NCBI GenBank assembly: GCA_910587695.1
Contig: CAJUNC010000011.1
Coordinates: 1-64,000 of the forward strand
Reading direction: 5' to 3'
Source of the DNA: an uncultured Lactobacillus sp.
GTDB taxonomy: Bacteria > Bacillota > Bacilli > Lactobacillales > Lactobacillaceae
Length of the DNA stretch: 64,000 bases
Position 1 is the first letter of the stretch; the number at the start of each line of letters is the position of its first letter. The translations under genes and the position numbers were made by a program. Below are positions 23,617 through 31,713 of the stretch, piece after piece. The notes under the pieces were generated by a model. It was not told the DNA's origin. It ran no database searches and saw nothing but the letters and a program-made list of their open reading frames with translations.

Positions 23617-24823
23617 TCTGTGGAAAATGCGCCAAAAAACTCATCAAAAGCAGATGTTTAAGTATTTACGCTATGTATTAAATGACCACTTCATCTTAGC
23701 GTTACTTTTCATCTTAGGTGGCTTGGCTTTGAGCTATTCAAATTATATCAAAGCCCTTCCGACCCAAGAAGAGATCTGGTATGCTAAACCGTTGGTGTTA
23801 CTTATTTTAGTCATAAGCTTACAAGTTGGACGGCTGGCAACGTTGTTAAAATCAGCTGATATCGTATTTATTTCACCTCGACAAGCTGAAATGGGACAAT
23901 ATTTACAAAAAGCTTTACAGACATCGTTAGTTTTTGCTTGGATTTTTGATACGTTAGTGATGTTGGCTTTGATGCCATTCTTGCTTGTTGCGGCTAAATT
24001 GACAGTGGTCCAGCTCATCTTTTTATGGCTGTTACTATTAGTATTGAAATATTTACAACTAGATCGGCAACTATTAGGACTTTATCAAGCTCAATTTGCT
24101 AGTAGACGATGGAAATGGTCCTTAGATGTTGGCTTTTGTGGTCTTTTATTAGGAGTAAGTCTTTATTTAGATCCATTATATCTGTTATTAGTGGCCGCGA
24201 TTTTGACGGGTTATGTTGATAAGTCAAAAAAAGCCCTTACAACACAAGCTGTATTTAACTGGGAAGCGGCTATTCGGATCGAAAATGCAAGAATGTTGCA
24301 GTTATATCGTTTCTTTGCGCTCTTTACCGATGTGCCTAATTTGCAAGTCGCGGCCAAACGGCGTCGCTATTTGGATCATCTGTTACCACGAGCTAAGCCT
24401 GACGGAAGTTTTACTTACCTTTATTGGCGGGCCTTGGTACGTAATGGCGAAACAAGTGGCTTAGTATTACGGTTAACGGTGTTGGGTGCTGTTATCTTGT
24501 ATTTCATCACTGAACCGTGGTTAGCCTTAGCTTTAGCAGTATTATTTATCTATTTACTTGGATTTCAATTGTTTTCTTTGTATCATCACTATGATGAAGT
24601 AGTTTTTATGCATATCTATCCATTGGATCTAGAGGATAAACAAAAAGCATTTCAAAAAATGTTAGAGCAGTTGTTGTTTGCGATCGCGGTGATCTTTACT
24701 TTAGTTAGCTGGATACAGTTACAAAATAGTTTATTTAGTCTCGAATTTTTAGGTGTTTTAGTGCTTGTGATCGTATTATTGACTCGGCCTTATCTTAAGG
24801 GACGCTTAGCAAAAAGAGCTTGA
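23609..24823 (+). CDS. ecsB: ABC transporter permease EcsB
   Basis: A 404-residue integral membrane protein and partner of EcsA. Six or more hydrophobic segments are visible, for example LALLFILGGLALSYSNY, VSLYLDPLYLLLVAAIL and the C-terminal FLGVLVLVIVLL. The start is ATG 23609 (MLDLWKMRQ, as in Bacillus EcsB), with AGGTGA upstream; an in-frame GTG at 23600 is less likely. The gene overlaps ecsA by eight bases. No ecsC follows. Confidence 0.92.
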   Translation: MLDLWKMRQKTHQKQMFKYLRYVLNDHFILALLFILGGLALSYSNYIKALPTQEEIWYAKPLVLLILVISLQVGRLATLLKSADIVFISPRQAEMGQYLQKALQTSLVFAWIFDTLVMLALMPFLLVAAKLTVVQLIFLWLLLLVLKYLQLDRQLLGLYQAQFASRRWKWSLDVGFCGLLLGVSLYLDPLYLLLVAAILTGYVDKSKKALTTQAVFNWEAAIRIENARMLQLYRFFALFTDVPNLQVAAKRRRYLDHLLPRAKPDGSFTYLYWRALVRNGETSGLVLRLTVLGAVILYFITEPWLALALAVLFIYLLGFQLFSLYHHYDEVVFMHIYPLDLEDKQKAFQKMLEQLLFAIAVIFTLVSWIQLQNSLFSLEFLGVLVLVIVLLTRPYLKGRLAKRA

Positions 24824-24848
24824 CACTGAGCCTAGTTCTTTGTAGACT
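24820..24848 (+). promoter_or_regulatory. Promoter of ytmP
   Basis: TTGACA (24820-24825), a 17-bp spacer and TAGACT (24843-24848). The -35 overlaps the ecsB stop codon. Confidence 0.65.
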
Positions 24849-24886
24849 TATTTTAGTTATCGATATTTTCAAAAGGAGAGCCCCAG

Positions 24887-25681
24887 ATGGATTTCAATTT
24901 GGAACATGGCTGGGAGATCTTACCGATCGATGGCGACACTGGCACTGCTTATATGGCGGTGAATAACGATGAACGCATCTTTATCAAGCGTAACACTTCG
25001 CCGTTTTTGGCGGCTCTTTCATTAGAAGAGATCGTTCCTCGCTTGATCTGGTCAAAGCGGACGGTCTCAGGTGATACTTTGACTGCTCAAGAGTGGTTGA
25101 ATGGTCGTTCGCTAAAACGTGAAGAGATGTGTTCGCTCCAAGTCTCGGAATTATTAGCTCGGATGCATGGTTCTAAACTCTTAAAAAAGATGCTGTTACG
25201 GGTCGGAGGCAAGACGTACACGCCTGCTGATCTGTTAGCACAGTATTTTAATGGTTTGAGTTCTGAATTACGCGAGCATCCACTATTATCCGAAGCAGCG
25301 TCGCGATTGAAGGCAAACCAGCCGCAACTTGAACGCTCGAATTACGAAGTATGTCATGGCGATTTAAATCATAAAAACTGGCTCTTATCTGAGACAGGAC
25401 AGCTATATCTAGTAGATTGGGAAGCCGTTAAGTTGGCTGATCCAGCTTTAGACCTTAGCATGTTAATGTGTCAATATGTCCCACGCAAAGACTGGAAGCA
25501 ATGGTTGACGCGGTATGCAAAAAAAGAACCGTCACCAGATATGATGAAACGCATTTATTGGTATGCGGTCATGAATCTTTTGTTGGTTATCAAACACAAC
25601 TACCAGCGTGGTCATTTCCATGAAATGAACCAAGACATTATCAAGCTTAATCAAGTAATCAAGAAGCAAAATCATATTTAA
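24887..25681 (+). CDS. ytmP: Aminoglycoside phosphotransferase/choline kinase-like protein YtmP
   Basis: A 264-residue kinase-fold protein. The catalytic loop is VCHGDLNHKNWLL (Brenner motif HGDxxxxN) and the metal-binding Asp is in LYLVDWEAVKLADPALDLS. The substrate is unknown; homologues are annotated as thiamine, choline or aminoglycoside kinases without direct evidence for this branch. The ytmP-trmB order is conserved with Bacillus, which is why I use the name. The gene has its own promoter and an AAAAGGAGAG ribosome site. Confidence 0.85.
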   Translation: MDFNLEHGWEILPIDGDTGTAYMAVNNDERIFIKRNTSPFLAALSLEEIVPRLIWSKRTVSGDTLTAQEWLNGRSLKREEMCSLQVSELLARMHGSKLLKKMLLRVGGKTYTPADLLAQYFNGLSSELREHPLLSEAASRLKANQPQLERSNYEVCHGDLNHKNWLLSETGQLYLVDWEAVKLADPALDLSMLMCQYVPRKDWKQWLTRYAKKEPSPDMMKRIYWYAVMNLLLVIKHNYQRGHFHEMNQDIIKLNQVIKKQNHI

Positions 25682-25741
25682 AATTGATGGGGATAAAAGG
25701 CATCAAAAACCTTTTGTCCCTTATTTAGTGAATTTTAGTTG

Positions 25742-25781
25742 AAAGGAAGTCTATGTATTAACTACATAGCAATTTATCATG
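25742..25781 (+). promoter_or_regulatory. Hairpin between Shine-Dalgarno and start codon of trmB
   Basis: AAAGGAAG (25742-25749) lies 29 bases from the trmB ATG (25779), too far for direct initiation. Between them sits a perfect seven-pair hairpin, CTATGTA-TTAAC-TACATAG (25751-25769), which would bring the two within about ten bases. Inside the hairpin is a minimal ORF, ATG TAT TAA (25753-25761). Either structure-mediated initiation or minimal-ORF reinitiation could operate. Confidence 0.6.
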
Positions 25782-26423
25782 CGTTTACGAAATAAAGCTT
25801 GGGCTAAGCCCTTGATCCAAGAAAACCCACAATATGTCGTAACTGATCCGGCAGCTTTACGTGGTAAATGGCAAAGTCGTTTTGAAAAAGAACGACCACT
25901 ATATATCGAGATCGGGATGGGGAAGGGTCGTTTTATCGTTGAGATGGCCAAGAAATATCCTGAGCGTAATTTTATCGGTCTTGAAATGCAAACAGTTGCT
26001 ACAGGGATCGCTTTGAAAAAACAGATCGAGGCCAAATTGCCTAATCTTCAGTTAGTATGTGCTAACGGAAGTGGTTTGACTGAATTCTTTGAACCAAATG
26101 AAGTTAGTGGGATCTATTTGAATTTTTCTGATCCTTGGCCTAAGAACCGTAATGAAAAACGGCGCTTGACCTATAAGAGTTTTTTGGCTCAATATGAAGA
26201 AGTTATGCGAGCTGATGGTCATCTTGAATTCAAGACTGATAACCGTGGCTTGTTCGAATATTCACTTACGAGTCTGAACAATTATGGGATGGTATTTGAT
26301 CAGGTGTGGCTAGATCTTCACCAGACACCAGATGTTGAAGATAATGTGATGACTGAATATGAAGAAAAATTCAGCCAAAAAGGCCAACCGATCTATAAAC
26401 TCGAAGCTCATTTCAAAGCTTAG
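25779..26423 (+). CDS. trmB: tRNA (guanine-N7)-methyltransferase
   Basis: A 214-residue SAM-dependent enzyme making m7G46 in tRNA. Motifs are YIEIGMGKGRFIVEMA (SAM binding), NFIGLEMQ, and LNFSDPWPKNRNEKRRLT, the family signature. The N-terminus MRLRNKAW matches Bacillus TrmB and fixes the start at 25779, although no ribosome site is adjacent (see the hairpin feature). It follows ytmP, as in Bacillus. Confidence 0.95.
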   Translation: MRLRNKAWAKPLIQENPQYVVTDPAALRGKWQSRFEKERPLYIEIGMGKGRFIVEMAKKYPERNFIGLEMQTVATGIALKKQIEAKLPNLQLVCANGSGLTEFFEPNEVSGIYLNFSDPWPKNRNEKRRLTYKSFLAQYEEVMRADGHLEFKTDNRGLFEYSLTSLNNYGMVFDQVWLDLHQTPDVEDNVMTEYEEKFSQKGQPIYKLEAHFKA

Positions 26424-26499
26424 GCAAAAAAATTTTAAAAGCTAAGAGGATAAGTTATAATATACAAAAAGTAAGTAATTTATCTTGGAGGTATTTAAG

Positions 26500-26817
26500 A
26501 TGGAAAAATTAGCAAAGATGGATAAAAAAGCATTAGAAGAAAAGTTGAGCACAGGGAAATATGTATTATTCTTTACCGCTGACTGGTGCCCAGATTGCCG
26601 CTTTATCAAACCAGCAATGCCTGAGATCGAAGCAAAATTTTCACAATTTAAATTTATCTTAGTCGATCGTGATGAAAATATCGATCTTTGCCAAGAAATG
26701 ATGATCATGGGGATCCCAAGTTTTGTCGTGTATGAAGATGGCAAAGAAAAAGCTCGTTTTGTAAATAAAGATCGTAAGACGAAAAAAGAAGTAGAAGACT
26801 TCTTGAACAATATCTAA
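26500..26817 (+). CDS. ytpP: Thioredoxin-like protein YtpP
   Basis: A 105-residue thioredoxin fold with active site WCPDC in FFTADWCPDCRF and the cis-Pro loop IMGIPSFVVYEDG. YtpP acts as an auxiliary thiol reductase in Firmicutes; in Bacillus it has been studied as a bacillithiol-related disulfide reductase, while here the partner thiol is unknown. TATAAT lies at 26456-26461 and GGAGG precedes the start. It heads a ytpP-ytpR group. Confidence 0.9.
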   Translation: MEKLAKMDKKALEEKLSTGKYVLFFTADWCPDCRFIKPAMPEIEAKFSQFKFILVDRDENIDLCQEMMIMGIPSFVVYEDGKEKARFVNKDRKTKKEVEDFLNNI

Positions 26818-26837
26818 AACAAAGGAAGTATCAAATA

Positions 26838-27479
26838 ATGTTAATTGCTAGCTATAATCCGACCCAAATGGGTGATGTATTATTGACGATGGTGCGCCCT
26901 GAAGCAGCAGCGCAAGCAACTGAACAAAAAGGACGGATCGTTCGTATTTTTAATACCGAAAATAATGAAACTTTAGGGTTTAACTTTTTTGATGTCAGTG
27001 AGATCTTGAATGATCTAGCTGTTAAGGGTCAAGTCTTCTTGGATCAAGATCAAGTAGAAGCTTTGAATCAAGCTTTACAAACAGCTGGGTTTGAACCTGA
27101 ATTGGTCTTTGATGATGAACCTAAATTTGTGGTGGGCCATGTAGCTGAATTGACAGAACATCCAGATTCAGATCATTTGCATATCGCTAAGATCGAAGTC
27201 GATAATGATCAAACGTTGCAGATCGTATGCGGTGCGCCTAATATTGAAGCTGGTCAAAATGTAGTCGTTGCTAAAGTTGGTGCGATGATGCCAAATGGTG
27301 CGATGATCTGGCCAGGTAAATTGCGTGGCATAGATAGCTATGGGATGGTTTGTGCTGCTCGTGAGCTTGAATTGCCTAATGCTCCTAAAAAGCGCGGGAT
27401 CTTAGTTCTTGATCCCGCTGAATTCGAAGCTAAGACAGCTTTTGATTTTGAAAAGGGAGCTAAGCTATTTACAGCTTAG
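26838..27479 (+). CDS. ytpR: tRNA-binding domain protein YtpR
   Basis: A 213-residue protein. The N-terminal DUF4479-like domain (1-95) is followed by an EMAP/tRNA_bind OB fold: VVGHVAELTEHPDSDHLHIAKI, VCGAPNIEAGQNVVVAKVG, and GIDSYGMVCAARELELP near residue 170. This domain is found at the N-terminus of PheT and in Trbp111 proteins; the free-standing form has no assigned reaction. It is followed by a strong terminator. Confidence 0.9.
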   Translation: MLIASYNPTQMGDVLLTMVRPEAAAQATEQKGRIVRIFNTENNETLGFNFFDVSEILNDLAVKGQVFLDQDQVEALNQALQTAGFEPELVFDDEPKFVVGHVAELTEHPDSDHLHIAKIEVDNDQTLQIVCGAPNIEAGQNVVVAKVGAMMPNGAMIWPGKLRGIDSYGMVCAARELELPNAPKKRGILVLDPAEFEAKTAFDFEKGAKLFTA

Positions 27480-27490
27480 TTAGTAGATCT

Positions 27491-27525
27491 CACCTGGGAC
27501 TATGATAGGTCCTAGGTGTTTTTTT
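27491..27525 (+). terminator. Terminator after ytpR
   Basis: CACCTGGGAC and GTCCTAGGTG pair, with one mismatch, around a short loop, followed by seven T residues. Confidence 0.85.
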
Positions 27526-27626
27526 ACATAAAGTTTTATAAAAGTGGTAAAAAACCTTTTTTCTATTTTGAATAATTACTATAATAAATTTAGAAGTAAA
27601 TTAGACAGACAGTTAGGATGAACACC

Positions 27627-29783
27627 ATGGAACATTATGATGGACCAGCCTTTTACAGAAATAATCGTCGCCCGGATATAAAAACGCGGGTTCAGACTAA
27701 AGTACCAGTCAAAACTGAAAAAGAGCCGACCAAAACAGCGACAAATAATCAAAGTAAACGTTTAAATGAAACTCCACGGGCTTTTAGTCCAAGACAAGTC
27801 CCGCGCTCTTTAGTTGTCGATCGTGTTGTAAAGAAACGCCCTGATTACGATAAATTAGTGCGCTCATTGAAGAAAGCTCCCGAGGATTATTTACTCTTTG
27901 AAGGGACTGTTTTGCTAGGGACCCAGGCGATCGATCTGACGGTAAGTCGTCGGCTTGATAGTACGGATGCTAAATTGCCTAAACGCCCGACTATATCATC
28001 ACAAATTAAAACACCGCCATTAGCTTCGGACAGTCAGACAACTAGCTCTAGTTTAGCGACTAGTGAAAGTTTGGTCGATACAACGAGCCAGATCCATTCG
28101 ACAAGTTCGACTAGCTTGCTGCAAAGTTCAGTAAGTGATACGCGTGCTCAAAGTACGAGCAAAGCTAACAGTGAGGCAAAGAGCGTAAGCCAAAGTCAAG
28201 TGACTTCAGAGTTTGGTCCACAAGTCGACCTCACTAGTGAGGTCGCTACTGGATTTGTGTCTCAAAAAATGACTGGGCTCAAAGCAGCCTTGGCGCATGA
28301 GAGTTCTTTGACGCAAGAAGAACCAATTGTGGCGGCCAAACTGACATCACCTAAGTACGAACCTAAGCATTATCAATTTCCACCACTCAGTTTATTACCT
28401 GCACCAGTGATCGATGATGATCCTGCATTAGATGATTGGGTCAAAAGTCAGGTCCAAACGTTAAATGAGACGCTCAAGGCTTTTCATGTTGATGCAACTG
28501 TTAGTGATTGGACTATTGGTCCGACCGTTACGCAATTTGAATTGACTTTAGGGCGGGGAGTCAAGGTCAATAAGATCACCAATTTAAATGATGATCTCAA
28601 ACTTGCATTGGCTGCTAAAGACATTCGGATCGAGGCACCGATCCCAGGTAAAAGTAGTGTTGGGATCGAGATCCCTAATAAAACTTCACGCCCAGTTATG
28701 TTATCTGAAGTCTTGCGTTCAGATAAATTCCAAGAAGCTTCTTCACCATTGACAGTAGCTCTAGGAGTCGATCTGTTTGGAAAGCCCCAGATCACAGACT
28801 TACAAAAAATGCCTCATGGCTTGATCGCAGGGGCTACCGGTTCGGGAAAATCGGTCTTTATCAATAGTCTGCTCGTTTCATTGCTCTATAAAGCTTCGCC
28901 TAGTGAAGTGAAGTTGGTCTTGATCGATCCTAAAGCAGTAGAGATGGCGCCTTACCATGATCTGCCCCATTTATTAGCGCCAGTGATCTCTGACGCTAAA
29001 GCAGCTTCAGCCGCGTTGAAATGGCTCGTAAATGAGATGGAAGAGAGATATCAACGTTTGGCTGCTGCAGGAGCTCGCAACTTAGAGGCTTATAATGAAA
29101 AAGCTAGGGCAGCAGGTGAATATGCTCTGCAATTGCCATACATCGTGGTAGTGATCGATGAATTAGCTGACCTTATGATGGCAGCTTCGTCTGAGGTCCA
29201 AGATCATATTGCTCGGATCACTCAAAAAGCTAGAGCAGCTGGGATCCACTTATTAGTTGCGACACAACGACCAAGTGTAGATGTTTTGACGGGAACGATC
29301 AAAAATAATATTCCGACTCGGATCGCATTTATGGTCTCAAGTCAAGTCGATTCACGAACGATCCTGGATACTGCAGGAGCAGAACGCCTTTTAGGTCGTG
29401 GCGACATGCTCTATTTAGGCAATGGTTCGGGGCAACCGACTCGTTTGCAAGGGACTTATATTGAAGATGAGGTCGATGCGGTGACGGATTTTGTTAGACA
29501 GCAAGGTAAGCCTAAGTACGCTTTTGATCCCGATAGCTTGAAAAAGCATGCTGTAGAATCAGAAAAACAAGATGATCTTTTACCTCGAGTGCTAGACTAT
29601 ATCGTTAATGAAGAGACGATCTCAACGTCCAAGTTGCAACGAGTCTTTTCGATCGGCTATAATCGAGCTGCGGCGATCATCGATGATCTTGAAGCTAAAC
29701 AATATATTTCGCCAGCGCATGGTGCTAAGCCACGGAAGGTCTTTTTGACTCAAGAAGGCTTGGATAAATTGCGCAGTGTATAA
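27627..29783 (+). CDS. sftA: FtsK/SpoIIIE-type DNA translocase (SftA-like)
   Basis: A 718-residue motor protein. It has no membrane helices, unlike FtsK, which fits the soluble SftA type. A basic N-terminus leads into a Ser/Thr/Gln-rich linker (about 110-200). The motor has Walker A GATGSGKSVF and Walker B VVVIDELADLM, and the C-terminal gamma domain (VLDYIVNEETISTSKLQRVF and GYNRAAAIIDDLE) reads chromosome polarity sequences. AGGA lies eight bases before ATG 27627; the earlier ATG 27618 lacks a ribosome site. It clears DNA from the closing septum. Confidence 0.93.
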   Translation: MEHYDGPAFYRNNRRPDIKTRVQTKVPVKTEKEPTKTATNNQSKRLNETPRAFSPRQVPRSLVVDRVVKKRPDYDKLVRSLKKAPEDYLLFEGTVLLGTQAIDLTVSRRLDSTDAKLPKRPTISSQIKTPPLASDSQTTSSSLATSESLVDTTSQIHSTSSTSLLQSSVSDTRAQSTSKANSEAKSVSQSQVTSEFGPQVDLTSEVATGFVSQKMTGLKAALAHESSLTQEEPIVAAKLTSPKYEPKHYQFPPLSLLPAPVIDDDPALDDWVKSQVQTLNETLKAFHVDATVSDWTIGPTVTQFELTLGRGVKVNKITNLNDDLKLALAAKDIRIEAPIPGKSSVGIEIPNKTSRPVMLSEVLRSDKFQEASSPLTVALGVDLFGKPQITDLQKMPHGLIAGATGSGKSVFINSLLVSLLYKASPSEVKLVLIDPKAVEMAPYHDLPHLLAPVISDAKAASAALKWLVNEMEERYQRLAAAGARNLEAYNEKARAAGEYALQLPYIVVVIDELADLMMAASSEVQDHIARITQKARAAGIHLLVATQRPSVDVLTGTIKNNIPTRIAFMVSSQVDSRTILDTAGAERLLGRGDMLYLGNGSGQPTRLQGTYIEDEVDAVTDFVRQQGKPKYAFDPDSLKKHAVESEKQDDLLPRVLDYIVNEETISTSKLQRVFSIGYNRAAAIIDDLEAKQYISPAHGAKPRKVFLTQEGLDKLRSV

Positions 29784-29831
29784 TAAAAAGACAAACGCTC
29801 AGTAAATATAATGAGGTTTGCCTTTGTTCTG

Positions 29832-29859
29832 AGACTGAGGAATACTCAGTCTTTTTTTA
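29832..29859 (+). terminator. Terminator after sftA
   Basis: AGACTGAG and CTCAGTCT form a perfect eight-pair stem with a five-base loop, followed by TTTTTTT. Confidence 0.88.
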
Positions 29860-29864
29860 TACTG

Positions 29865-30689
29865 TTATTCGTTAAATACAAAATTTAAAAATTCTGGGAA
29901 ATGTTTAGCCCAGTAAAATTCACTATGGGATTCAGCTGCAAAAATATTTAGTGAGATATTATCCATCGAATGCCCTGTCCGTAAAAGCGTCTGATAGTAG
30001 CGCAAGGCCTCATTGATATAGGCTTGGGCCTGCTTTTCGGGCGCCAAAACTTCATCATCACCAGCATCATTTTCGCTAGCTCCTGTTTGAATATAGACCT
30101 TATTGCTAGGCAGCAAGGGATGAGAAGCGATAAACTGCGTGAATTTTGCTTGGTTCAACCAGGCGGCGCTAGAAAAAACACCTAAATTGCCAAAGATCTC
30201 AGGGTATAGTGAGCCAGCATAGGCTGTGATATAGCCACCCATTGAACTTCCAGCTAGTAATGTGGTTTCACGTTGAGGTAATGTACGATATTTTTTATCG
30301 ATAAATGGCTTGACAGTATCTACTAGCCAGTCAACATAAGCTCGACCTATGCCTCCAAAATTACCTGTACCATCTGGTGTTTGAAATTCAGTCTTCCAAG
30401 GTGAATATTCATCGAGGCGGTGTTCATCGCTATTGTCGATCCCGACAATGATCATTTGTGGTAGTTCGAGATGTTGTTTGATCAAGGGAATGACCTTCCA
30501 CGAATAACCTGAAAATGCTTCGCGACTGTAGAAAACATTTTGCCCATCGTGCATATATAAAACAGGATAATGACGATCATTTTGAAAATAATCTCGGGGA
30601 AGTAGTACTCGGATCCTGCGCTCGTTTGAAAAATAAGGCACAAATAGATAGTGAGTCCGTAGCTCGAGATAGTAACTGTTTTGAGGCAT
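29865..30689 (-). CDS. Putative esterase, alpha/beta-hydrolase (COG2819-like)
   Basis: A 274-residue hydrolase without signal peptide or membrane segment. It belongs to the Fes/esterase-D-like group: YPVLYMHDGQNVFYSREAFS near residue 43 and nucleophile elbow GSSMGGY (LLAGSSMGGYITAYA). The catalytic His is probably in AESHSEFYWAKHFPEFLNF. The substrate is unknown. The start at 30689 has AAAGGAAC upstream. It is divergent from a second hydrolase and an ATP-grasp gene, with which it forms a cassette between sftA and murC. Confidence 0.85.
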   Translation of the reverse strand: MPQNSYYLELRTHYLFVPYFSNERRIRVLLPRDYFQNDRHYPVLYMHDGQNVFYSREAFSGYSWKVIPLIKQHLELPQMIIVGIDNSDEHRLDEYSPWKTEFQTPDGTGNFGGIGRAYVDWLVDTVKPFIDKKYRTLPQRETTLLAGSSMGGYITAYAGSLYPEIFGNLGVFSSAAWLNQAKFTQFIASHPLLPSNKVYIQTGASENDAGDDEVLAPEKQAQAYINEALRYYQTLLRTGHSMDNISLNIFAAESHSEFYWAKHFPEFLNFVFNE

Positions 30690-30827
30690 GATATAGCTGT
30701 TCCTTTCCCAATTTCTTGCATATATGACCAAGATATACTGAAAAAAACTTTTTGTCCAGCTATGATCAAAATTTTATTTATATAAAAATAAAATGATAAA
30801 AACAGTATTCACATTAGTTAAAATTTG

Positions 30828-30841
30828 TGTTAATATTAACA
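30828..30841. promoter_or_regulatory. Perfect 14-bp palindrome in the divergent hydrolase promoter region
   Basis: TGTTAATATTAACA is perfectly symmetric and lies in the very AT-rich 30690-30947 spacer between the divergent genes. A related half-site sequence, GTTAACAC, follows at 30851. It is a candidate operator for coordinate control of the cassette; the binding protein is unknown. Confidence 0.45.
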
Positions 30842-30947
30842 AAAAATTAAATAAAAGTTAGTTAACACTGGGTAAAATGAAATTTATTTTGGTGTCTTAA
30901 GTGATATTATCGCTTGAAGTGACTAAGGTAAAGTGGAGGAAAATTAC

Positions 30948-31694
30948 ATGCATTTTGAGGAATGTCAGTTACATAGTAAAGTTTTAGGACGTTCGATGAA
31001 TTTTAATGTTTATGGTCATGCGGGGAGACCGATCTTAGTTTTTCCTGCTTCTGGTGGTAGTCATAATGAATATGGTGATTTTGGGATGATCGCAGCGTGT
31101 CGTCCTTGGATAGATAGTGGTCAGGTGCGCTTTTTTACTCCAGATTCATTCGATAATGAAGCTTTTGAGGCTAATGAGAAGAGTCCTCATGATCGTGCCT
31201 TGGCGCATATGGCTTATGAGCGCTTTATCGTTGAAGAATTAGTACCACTGATCTATGACAAGACCCAATGGGACAAAAGTCTGATGGTAACTGGTTGTTC
31301 AATGGGGGCATATCATGCGATGAATTTTGGGCTCAAATTTCCTGAGATCTTTGATACCGTCATTTCGTTAAGTGGGCTATATGATCTGCGGTTTGTTGTA
31401 GGTGATTATGGTGCTGATGAACTAGTTTACTACAATTCACCGACTGATTATCTGTGGAATTTAGCTGATCCATGGTTTTTGGAAAAATATCGTCAAAATA
31501 CTTATATCATCTGTACAGGTCTAGGACCTTGGGAAGAAGTTGATGAGACCCGCAAACTTGAAGCAGTTTTTAAGGCTAAGCAGATCCCAGGCTGGTTTGA
31601 TTACTGGGGAGAAGATGTTTCTCATGACTGGGTCTGGTGGAAAAAACAGATGCCATATTATTTAAGTAAATTATCCGAAACGGGCCAAATTTGA
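30948..31694 (+). CDS. Alpha/beta-hydrolase, COG4947-like esterase
   Basis: A 248-residue cytoplasmic hydrolase. The fold is clear from RPILVFPASGGSHNEYGDFG near the N-terminus and the nucleophile elbow GCSMGAYHAMNFGLKFPEIF; the terminal catalytic His is probably in DVSHDWVWWKKQMPYYL. The sequence group is conserved in Firmicutes but has no assigned substrate. ATG 30948 follows GGAGG. The ATP-grasp gene follows after 19 bases, so the two form an operon. Confidence 0.85.
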   Translation: MHFEECQLHSKVLGRSMNFNVYGHAGRPILVFPASGGSHNEYGDFGMIAACRPWIDSGQVRFFTPDSFDNEAFEANEKSPHDRALAHMAYERFIVEELVPLIYDKTQWDKSLMVTGCSMGAYHAMNFGLKFPEIFDTVISLSGLYDLRFVVGDYGADELVYYNSPTDYLWNLADPWFLEKYRQNTYIICTGLGPWEEVDETRKLEAVFKAKQIPGWFDYWGEDVSHDWVWWKKQMPYYLSKLSETGQI

Positions 31695-31713
31695 GTAGAA
31701 GGGACAAGGTATA

